Below, piece by piece: positions 7,826 to 12,417 of a stretch of DNA of 12,417 nucleotides. The notes under the pieces were generated by a model. The model did not search any database, was not told where the DNA came from, and saw only the letters and a program-made list of their open reading frames with translations. The translations under genes and the position numbers were made by a program. Position 1 is the stretch's first letter; every line of letters starts with the position of its first letter. The stretch covers positions 1-12,417 of the forward strand of contig DATCGY010000228.1 in assembly GCA_036508635.1 (NCBI GenBank). Reading direction: 5' to 3'. The stretch comes from FEN-727 sp036508635 (GTDB lineage: Bacteria > Actinomycetota > Geothermincolia > Fen-727 > Anoxymicrobiaceae).

Positions 7826-9034
7826 CTAGAGGTTGAAATGCTCGTGCAGCATATTTACCGCGCTTTCTCCGTCTTCGCGCCTGACCACGCACGATATCTT
7901 GATGGGAGAAGTGCTTATCATCTCGATGTTGATGCCGTTCTCGGCAAGCGTCTTGAACATCCCCGCAGCGATGCCCGGATGCGTTCGCATTCCGGCGCCT
8001 ATGAGGCTTATCTTGGCGATGTCGTCGTCGTAGTTGCTGCCCTCCGCTCCGAGCGAGCTCACGAGGTTGTCCGCGATGGGCCTGACCTTGTCCACATCGT
8101 CCTTGTTCACCGTGAACGAGATGTCAGTTCGCGCGTGCTCGCTGACGTTCTGGATGATCATGTCGACGTTGATGCTCGCCTCGGCCAGCGAACCGAACAG
8201 GTTCGCTGCTACGCCAGGCTCATCCGGAACGCCGATGATCGTGACCTTGGCCTCACCGAAGTCGTTTGTTACCGCGCTGACAATTGCCTTCTCCATGATA
8301 TCATCCTCGCTCTTGACCCAGGTCCCTTCGCCCGAGTGGAAGCTCGACCTCACGTGAAGGGGCACCTCATAGTTCCTCGCGTATTCGACAGAGCGCGCCA
8401 TCAGGACCTTCGCGCCCGTTGCGGCCATCTCGAGCATCTCCATGTATGAGATCAGGTCGATCTTGCGCGCGTCCGGAACGACGCGTGGGTCGGCCGTATA
8501 GACACCGTCGACGTCAGTGAAAATCTCGCAGTAATCCGCGTGGAGGGCCGCCGCGAGAGCGACCGCGGTCGTGTCGGAACCGCCCCTGCCGAGAGTGGTT
8601 ATCTCGCCTTCGTTTGTGACCCCCTGGAATCCGGCGACAACGACAACGCGCCCCTTGCGCAGCTCCTGGATGACCCGGTCGGCGCCGATGTGCCTTATCT
8701 TGGCTCTTGTATGGCCCGTGTCGGTCAGGATCTCGACCTGCTGACCGGTCATGCTGATGGCGTCCTGCCCGAGCTCGTTGAGAGCCATCGCAAGCAGAGC
8801 CATTGAGATCTGTTCTCCGGTAGAGAGGAGCATGTCCATCTCTCGTTCAGGAGGAGTCCTGGAGATCTGCGCGGCGAGGTCCACGAGGTTGTCTGTGGTG
8901 TCTCCGAGGGCGCTGACAACAACAACGACGTGATCGATGCGCTTTTTTGCGTCCATAACCCGGCGCGCAACGTTCTTTATCTTATCTGCGTCGGCGACAG
9001 AGGAGCCGCCGAACTTCTGGACGACGAGTGACAT
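7826..9034 (-). CDS. lysC: Aspartokinase
   Basis: The enzyme phosphorylates L-aspartate with ATP, the first and feedback-controlled step of the aspartate pathway. I start it at the ATG at 9034, which gives MSLVVQKFGGSSV, the standard aspartokinase beginning, and 402 residues; an upstream in-frame ATG (9088) would add 18 residues unlike the family and would translate through the 9061-9077 hairpin. The kinase domain shows KFGGSSV (7-13), GRGGSDTTA (149-157) and FTDVDGVYTADPR (172-184). Two ACT domains follow (about 265-330 and 343-402), the site where lysine and/or threonine bind. An internal ATG at 8296 with its own Shine-Dalgarno site could give a separate regulatory subunit. The gene heads a probable lysC-asd operon. 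Confidence 0.97.
   Translation of the reverse strand: MSLVVQKFGGSSVADADKIKNVARRVMDAKKRIDHVVVVVSALGDTTDNLVDLAAQISRTPPEREMDMLLSTGEQISMALLAMALNELGQDAISMTGQQVEILTDTGHTRAKIRHIGADRVIQELRKGRVVVVAGFQGVTNEGEITTLGRGGSDTTAVALAAALHADYCEIFTDVDGVYTADPRVVPDARKIDLISYMEMLEMAATGAKVLMARSVEYARNYEVPLHVRSSFHSGEGTWVKSEDDIMEKAIVSAVTNDFGEAKVTIIGVPDEPGVAANLFGSLAEASINVDMIIQNVSEHARTDISFTVNKDDVDKVRPIADNLVSSLGAEGSNYDDDIAKISLIGAGMRTHPGIAAGMFKTLAENGINIEMISTSPIKISCVVRREDGESAVNMLHEHFNL
8294..8308 (-). promoter_or_regulatory. Internal ribosome-binding site and ATG for an aspartokinase beta subunit
   Basis: Inside lysC, GAGGA (8304-8308) lies 7 nt before an in-frame ATG at 8294-8296, codon 247. Starting here would give a 156-residue protein, MEKAIVSAVTND..., made only of the two ACT domains. 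In Corynebacterium glutamicum and Bacillus, aspartokinases made as alpha2beta2 use an internal start near this point. The site and spacing are seen in the sequence; use in this organism is inferred. Confidence 0.55.
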
Positions 9035-9060
9035 CTCAAGACCACCACTTGTAGAACAAA

Positions 9061-9077
9061 CCCGGGGACGCCCCGGG
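9061..9077 (-). promoter_or_regulatory. Strong hairpin at the 5' end of the lysC leader
   Basis: CCCGGGG (9061-9067) and CCCCGGG (9071-9077) are perfect 7-bp GC arms around a 3-nt loop. On the minus strand they are followed by TTTGTTC, which resembles a weak intrinsic terminator or attenuator. Next to it lies a 10-bp palindrome, GTCTCGAGAC (9077-9086), near the predicted transcription start. It could end transcripts from the upstream gene, attenuate lysC, or stabilise the mRNA 5' end; these cannot be told apart from sequence alone. Confidence 0.4.
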
Positions 9078-9089
9078 TCTCGAGACAAA

Positions 9090-9119
9090 AGTATAGCGGA
9101 ACCCGGAGCGCAATCACAA
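9090..9119 (-). promoter_or_regulatory. Candidate sigma-70-type promoter of lysC
   Basis: On the minus strand, TTGTGA (9114-9119) is followed after 18 nt by TATACT (9090-9095), a good -10 and a partial -35. Transcription would start near 9083, about 50 nt before the lysC ATG, within the GTCTCGAGAC palindrome and just before the 9061-9077 hairpin. This would let lysC-asd be expressed independently of the genes upstream. Confidence 0.45.
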
Positions 9120-9153
9120 GAAACAGGCGGCTTCGGTGGTAGCGCTGCTCCAC

Positions 9154-9537
9154 TCAGAGATCTGGCACGACAACAACGACGGTCACGAACACGGCGATCG
9201 ATAGCACCGCGAGGGAGAGGCCGATAATGGCAAAGCCGAGACCTTTCACCGCGAGGTCCCGCCGCAATCCGGAGATGCCCATCGCGAAGAACACCGTTGT
9301 CAGGATGGCCAGCGGTATCGGCAATAGCAGAGCCACGCCATAGTAGATACGCAGAAGGTCGGCCAGCACGTTATGGAGTAGCCGCGATGGAAGCGCAAAC
9401 GACATCAGCAGGGCAACCATAGCTCCGGACACGGGAAACGCGATGGAGCATATGCCGGTGATGAGGCATCTTCTGCAGGATCTCTCGACGTTGCGTGAGT
9501 CTGGTTTCAAGGTATCATTCACGGCTTCCGCCGGCAT
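9154..9537 (-). CDS. Small three-helix membrane protein of unknown function
   Basis: I do not recognise a family. The 127-residue product begins with a polar 24-residue segment containing CRRC (21-24), then has hydrophobic segments at about 26-48, 65-88 and 98-124, the last ending in a run of valines just before the C-terminus. Charges on the loops (Arg52, Arg63, Arg92-Arg93) are compatible with three membrane helices. The gene begins 35 nt after the hdrA-mvhD stop, in the same direction, so it may be cotranscribed with it. The ATG lacks a clear Shine-Dalgarno site, and a GTG five codons in is an alternative start. The coding call rests on hydrophobic periodicity, the open frame in a fitting gap, and conserved orientation. 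Confidence 0.6.
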   Translation of the reverse strand: MPAEAVNDTLKPDSRNVERSCRRCLITGICSIAFPVSGAMVALLMSFALPSRLLHNVLADLLRIYYGVALLLPIPLAILTTVFFAMGISGLRRDLAVKGLGFAIIGLSLAVLSIAVFVTVVVVVPDL

Positions 9538-9545
9538 GACTCAGA

Positions 9546-9568
9546 GCTGGTCGCTAGAAGCGGCCAGC
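9546..9568. repeat. Imperfect hairpin between hdrA-mvhD and the membrane protein gene
   Basis: GCTGGTCGC (9546-9554) and GCGGCCAGC (9560-9568) form a 9-bp stem around TAGAA. It has one mismatch in the minus-strand RNA and a G-U pair in the plus-strand RNA. No T-tract follows in the minus direction, so it looks more like an mRNA-processing or stability element than a terminator. Confidence 0.3.
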
Positions 9569-9572
9569 CGGC

Positions 9573-11834
9573 TCAGGAGCCGACCTCGGAACGCTCGGAC
9601 GCCTTGTAGCGCATGGGGGTCTTGTCCAACGGCCCGAGTTTCTGCGCGATCTCCACGATGTTCTTTACCGCCTCGGCCCACTTCTCGCCCTCCGCGGCGG
9701 ATATCCAGGCGAGCTGCAGCCGCTCAGGGTCGATACCCAGCGCGCCGAGGTAATCCTTGAGCGCGAAGAACCGGGCCTCTGTCATCAGGTTTGCGCTGAT
9801 GTAGTGGCAGTCACCGATATGGCAGCCGGACATTAACACTGCGTCCGCGTTGTGACGGAACGCTTCGAGTATATACAGGGGGTCGATGCGCGCCGAGCAC
9901 ATGAGCCTTATGATGCGAACGTTAGCCGGGTACTGGAAGCGGCTGACGCCCGCCAGGTCCGCGCCCGCGTACGAGCACCAGTTGCAGGTGAAAGCCAGCA
10001 CCTGGGGGTAATACTCGTCGCCTGGCTTCGAAGGCTCGGGGAACGCCGCCTTGATCTGGGCCAGGGTCTGGTCCTCCGTGAAGTGCTGCGTGTTGATCGC
10101 CAGGGTTGGGCAGCCGGCGGCACACGCGCCGCAACCTTTGCACAGGGCCGCGTTGATGCTCGAGACCCAGCGGTTCTGGTCGTCGACGACCATCTCGACC
10201 GCGCCGAACGGGCAAACCCACGCGCAGAATCCGCACCCGATGCATGCGTCCTGGTCCACGCTCGAGGTGATGGCCTCTGTGTTGACCGTGTGTTTCCTCA
10301 TCGGGTTGACCGCGTGCGACGCGGCGGCGTGCGCCTGCGCGATGCTCTCGGCTATGTCTTTTGGACCCTGCGCGGTCCCGCAGACGTAGATGCCGTCGGT
10401 GGCGAAGTCGACGGGGCGCAGCTTGACGTGCGCCTCGAAGAAGAACTTGTCCTGGCCGATCGGCACGCGCAGCATCTTGGCGAGGTCGAGGCCGCTCTGG
10501 GTCTGTACCAGCGGAGAAGAGAGCACGACGATGTCGGCCGGGATATCGAGCTCGCGCTGCATGAGTTCCATGTACGTCTTCACCTTGAGCCTGCCGTCTT
10601 CCTCGGTCACCTCGGGACGGCGCTCGGGGGCGTACTTACGGAAGCGCACGCCCAGCGCACGGGCCTTCTTGTACCAGTCCTCCTGGATGACACCGTAGAC
10701 CTCGATGTCGTTATGCAGGACGCTGACGTTTGCCTCCGGGAACTTCTCTTTGAGCGCAATGGCGTTCTTGATGCCGACCATGCAGCATATGCGGTTGCAG
10801 TAAGATACCCTCTGGCCGCGGCTGCCGACACAGTTGATGAACACCGCGTCTTTCACACCAGGCACGCGGTCTTCCTTGAGCATGAGCTCGAGCTGGCCCT
10901 GCGTCATCACGTTGTTGAGCTCGCCGTAACCGTAGAGGCCCTCGGGCTTCATCTCCTCGGAGCCCGTCGCGACGATGATGGTTCCCACCTTGAACGTCTC
11001 CTCGCGATCGCCAACCGTCACGGTAACGTCGAAGTTGCCGAAGTAACCGTTTATCGACTTGAGCGTCGCGCCGGTGATCAGGCGAACGTTGGGGTTCGCG
11101 TTGATACGCTCGAGGTAGCGTGATATGACCGTCCGCGGGTCAGTGTTTGTCGGACTCAGGTTGTCGAGGTTACGCATCATGCCCCCGACCTCCGCCTCCT
11201 TCTCGACGAGAAAGACCTCGTATCCCTGGTCGGCGATGGAAAGCGCCGCCGTCATGCCGGCGACGCCGGCGCCTATGACGAGGGAAGCGGGGTGGATGTC
11301 GATCGATATCTCCTCCAGGGGCTGGAGGAGCCCGGCTCTCATCACGCTCATGCGCACGAGATCCTTGGCCTTGGCTGTTGCCTCATCCCATTCGTGCATA
11401 TGGACCCAGGAGCATTGGTCGCGAATGTTCGCGAACTCAAAAAGGTACTTGTTGAGTCCGGCCTCCTCGCAAGCGTCACGGAAGAGGGGCTCGTGGGTAC
11501 GCGGCGTGCACGACGCCACGACAACGCGGTTGAGTTTATGCTCCTTGATCGCGTCTTTTATCGCACTGATTCCGTCCTCTGCACATGTGTACAAGTTGCG
11601 AGTGGCGAACACTACGTTGGGCAGAGTCTTCGAGTACTCTGTGACTTCCCCGACATCGAGGAAGCCGGCGATGTTGGTTCCGCAATGGCAGATGAACACA
11701 CCGACACGAGGTTCACCAGAAGCGTCAATCAGCTCGACGGCCGGCTTAGAAGCCGCGGATTCCGTCTTTTCAACTGTTTCAGGGGACGACAATCTGGCGG
11801 CCGCTTCCTTCCCGGCCGCTTTCTTCTCAGCCAA
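9573..11834 (-). CDS. hdrA: HdrA-MvhD fusion: heterodisulfide reductase A-like flavoprotein with C-terminal MvhD domain
   Basis: The 753-residue protein is a soluble FAD/iron-sulfur electron-transfer subunit. In order, it shows a ~43-residue polar extension and an HdrA N-terminal domain (VGVFICHCGTNIAG at 44-57, further Cys at 84, 109, 122 and 141). Next comes an FAD-binding Rossmann segment VIGAGVAGMTAA (186-197) and the HdrA-specific cluster CVGSRG...YCNRICC (C335, C346, C350, C351). A second FAD segment GTAQGPKDIAESIAQ (487-501) is followed by two [4Fe-4S] ferredoxin motifs (C531/534/537/541 and C565/568/571/575). The MvhD domain (about 610-735) carries C617, C620, C646, C671 and C676 for a [2Fe-2S] cluster. 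In characterised complexes, HdrA bifurcates electrons between ferredoxin and a disulfide or another acceptor through HdrBC, and MvhD receives electrons from hydrogenase or formate dehydrogenase. No hdrB, hdrC or hydrogenase gene is in view. The start is a TTG after an AGGA site, 24 nt beyond the AK-protein stop. Confidence 0.95.
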   Translation of the reverse strand: MAEKKAAGKEAAARLSSPETVEKTESAASKPAVELIDASGEPRVGVFICHCGTNIAGFLDVGEVTEYSKTLPNVVFATRNLYTCAEDGISAIKDAIKEHKLNRVVVASCTPRTHEPLFRDACEEAGLNKYLFEFANIRDQCSWVHMHEWDEATAKAKDLVRMSVMRAGLLQPLEEISIDIHPASLVIGAGVAGMTAALSIADQGYEVFLVEKEAEVGGMMRNLDNLSPTNTDPRTVISRYLERINANPNVRLITGATLKSINGYFGNFDVTVTVGDREETFKVGTIIVATGSEEMKPEGLYGYGELNNVMTQGQLELMLKEDRVPGVKDAVFINCVGSRGQRVSYCNRICCMVGIKNAIALKEKFPEANVSVLHNDIEVYGVIQEDWYKKARALGVRFRKYAPERRPEVTEEDGRLKVKTYMELMQRELDIPADIVVLSSPLVQTQSGLDLAKMLRVPIGQDKFFFEAHVKLRPVDFATDGIYVCGTAQGPKDIAESIAQAHAAASHAVNPMRKHTVNTEAITSSVDQDACIGCGFCAWVCPFGAVEMVVDDQNRWVSSINAALCKGCGACAAGCPTLAINTQHFTEDQTLAQIKAAFPEPSKPGDEYYPQVLAFTCNWCSYAGADLAGVSRFQYPANVRIIRLMCSARIDPLYILEAFRHNADAVLMSGCHIGDCHYISANLMTEARFFALKDYLGALGIDPERLQLAWISAAEGEKWAEAVKNIVEIAQKLGPLDKTPMRYKASERSEVGS

Positions 11835-11858
11835 GGCCTTTCCTTTCGTTACTACGTG

Positions 11859-12107
11859 CTACCTCTTCTTGGCGGCGGCCTTCTTGGCCGGAGCCTTCTT
11901 CTTGGCGGCGGCCTTCTTGGCCGGAGCCTTCTTCTTCGCCGCTGGCTTCTTCGCCGCTTTCTTCTTGGCCGGAGCCTTCTTCTTCGCCGCTGGCTTCTTC
12001 GCCGCGGCCTTCTTGGCCGGAGCCTTCTTCTTGGCCGGAGCCTTCTTCTTGGCCGGAGCCTTCTTCTTGGCCTGAGCCTTCTTCTTGGCGGGCTTCTTCG
12101 CTGGCAT
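11859..12107 (-). CDS. Lysine/alanine/proline-repeat histone H1-like protein
   Basis: From the ATG at 12107 the product is 82 residues, built only of Ala, Lys and Pro apart from Met1, one Gln and the final Arg; I count 38 lysines. It repeats AKKKAP and AAAKKPAAKKK-type units from end to end, with no globular domain. This resembles the C-terminal tails of actinobacterial HupB and of bacterial histone-H1-like proteins (HctA/HctB, AlgP types), which bind and condense DNA through charge. The start is firm: AGGAGG (12114-12119) lies 6 nt before it, and an upstream in-frame ATG (12128) lacks a better site. A 5-bp hairpin (12131-12144) sits just upstream. The TTG of hdrA-mvhD follows 24 nt after the stop, so the two are probably cotranscribed. 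RNA binding is an alternative role. No convincing promoter is visible in 12108-12268. Confidence 0.85.
   Translation of the reverse strand: MPAKKPAKKKAQAKKKAPAKKKAPAKKKAPAKKAAAKKPAAKKKAPAKKKAAKKPAAKKKAPAKKAAAKKKAPAKKAAAKKR
12015..12086 (-). repeat. Tandem 18-nt coding repeats in the AK-protein gene
   Basis: Four adjoining 18-nt units lie at 12015-12032, 12033-12050, 12051-12068 and 12069-12086. The first three are identical (GGCCGGAGCCTTCTTCTT on the plus strand), and the fourth differs by one base, turning Pro into Gln. Three more exact copies are dispersed at 11886-11903, 11919-11936 and 11967-11984. Each unit encodes KKKAPA, so the array can change length by slippage without breaking the frame. 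Confidence 0.9.
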
Positions 12108-12113
12108 CTTGCA

Positions 12114-12119
12114 CCTCCT
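12114..12119 (-). promoter_or_regulatory. Strong Shine-Dalgarno site of the AK-protein gene
   Basis: A full AGGAGG lies 6 nt before the ATG at 12107. It is one of the best ribosome-binding sites in the window, suggesting high translation of this small basic protein, and it rules out the start at 12128. Confidence 0.75.
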
Positions 12120-12268
12120 GGCTCCCATCCCCGGTCTTTACCGGAGCTTCTCTGCATACTCCTTGACGGTAGTTCTAGACGCGCTCACTTACTGCGGCAC
12201 GAACCCTGAGCCCTCCCGGCAATTGCTTCATTTCCGTGGCCGGCTCTTTGTTCGCTACCCGCCCGTGC

Positions 12269-12417
12269 TCAGTCCGAGTACCCCCCGATGGTGTCGGTGC
12301 CCGCTCCCCGGTTGTTCCAGTACATCGCCCTCTCGACCATTATCTTTTTGCCTGCGGTCTTGGAGGTGACCATGATCGAGGCCCTCCCGTTGATCCCCGA
12401 GTGGGCGAGCATCCCGA
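12269..12417 (-). CDS. C-terminal fragment of an unidentified protein (5' end outside window)
   Basis: On the minus strand a frame is open from the window edge (first whole codon at 12415) to a TGA at 12269-12271, giving 48 residues. It reads like real protein: alternating strand-like segments such as ASIMVTSKTAGKKIMVERAM followed by YWNNRGAGTDTIGGYSD. The KKIMVERAMYWNN pattern (hydrophobic strand, Glu-Arg, aromatic pair, Gly-rich turn) resembles the repeat ends of actinobacterial cell-surface or secreted beta-rich proteins, but I cannot name the family with confidence. An ATG at 12412 is available, yet a 47-residue protein ending this way is less likely than a longer one cut by the edge. It ends 161 nt before the AK-protein start, in the same direction. 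Confidence 0.6.
   Translation of the reverse strand, partial: GMLAHSGINGRASIMVTSKTAGKKIMVERAMYWNNRGAGTDTIGGYSD

Noticed and set aside
9001..9088. Upstream ATG (9088) as the lysC start
   Set aside because: It adds 18 residues not found in aspartokinases, lies almost at the predicted transcription start, and would place the leader hairpin inside the coding region.
9852..11123. 423-codon open frame on the plus strand opposite hdrA-mvhD
   Set aside because: It lies wholly antisense to a gene with many intact cofactor motifs. Its product is rich in Arg, His, Val, Asp and Leu without recognisable domains, as expected from the antisense of high-GC coding DNA.
11125..12075. Plus-strand open frame ending in a long Phe/Leu/Ala/Gly repeat that looks like a membrane protein
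   Set aside because: The hydrophobic repeat is the antisense reading of the Lys/Ala/Pro codons of the AK protein. That gene has a strong Shine-Dalgarno site; this frame does not.
12108..12268. Promoter for the AK-hdrA unit
   Set aside because: TAGAAC and TATGCA are the best -10-like hexamers on the minus strand, but neither has a matching -35 at 16-18 nt, so I did not call one.
12085..12369. Plus-strand open frame at the right end
   Set aside because: It overlaps the start of the AK gene and the C-terminal fragment on the minus strand, and its product has no coherent pattern.

Overview
The window is GC-rich, densely packed bacterial chromosome. It shows eleven protein genes, one of them cut by the left edge, and a twelfth cut by the right edge. 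I see no tRNA, rRNA, CRISPR array, insertion sequence or phage gene. The gene content fits an anaerobic or facultatively anaerobic bacterium, most likely a deep-branching actinobacterial-type lineage. That placement is inference: it rests on the high G+C, a lysine/alanine histone-H1-like protein, an HdrA-MvhD flavoprotein, and dnaX-ybaB-recR lying within a few kilobases of lysC-asd, as they do in Mycobacterium.

Layout. Positions 1-1843 (+) hold the DNA replication/repair cluster: the dnaX 3' end, ybaB and recR, nearly abutting. It meets a long minus-strand block tail to tail at about 1844-1866. From left to right, that block holds an ABC exporter operon (permease 1867-3081, ATPase 3078-3842, lipoprotein membrane-fusion protein 3936-5291), which is transcribed in the reverse order. 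Next come a zinc-ribbon/CPBP-family membrane protein (5579-6682), aspartate-semialdehyde dehydrogenase (6732-7733), aspartokinase (7826-9034), a small three-helix membrane protein (9154-9537), an HdrA-MvhD fusion (9573-11834) and an AK-repeat histone-like protein (11859-12107). The C-terminus of an unidentified protein lies at the right edge (12269-12417).

How the genes work together. DnaX, YbaB and RecR form the common clamp-loader/nucleoid/recombination-mediator set. LysC and Asd catalyse the first two steps of the aspartate pathway (lysine, threonine, methionine, diaminopimelate); a candidate promoter and a leader hairpin precede lysC, and lysC has a credible internal start for a separate regulatory subunit. 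The three exporter genes encode a complete MacAB-like assembly, except that no outer-membrane partner is present. A candidate extended -10 promoter and a perfect 8-8-8 GC-rich inverted repeat precede them. The HdrA-MvhD protein carries FAD, several iron-sulfur motifs and the MvhD domain that passes electrons from a hydrogenase or formate dehydrogenase, but its usual partners HdrB and HdrC are not in view.

I did not find a convincing undescribed multi-gene system. The items most worth a second look are the AK-repeat protein placed 24 nt before hdrA-mvhD, the inverted repeat in the exporter leader, the serine/glycine/methionine-rich insertion inside the lipoyl domain of the membrane-fusion protein, and the B-box-like zinc-finger/CPBP protein.
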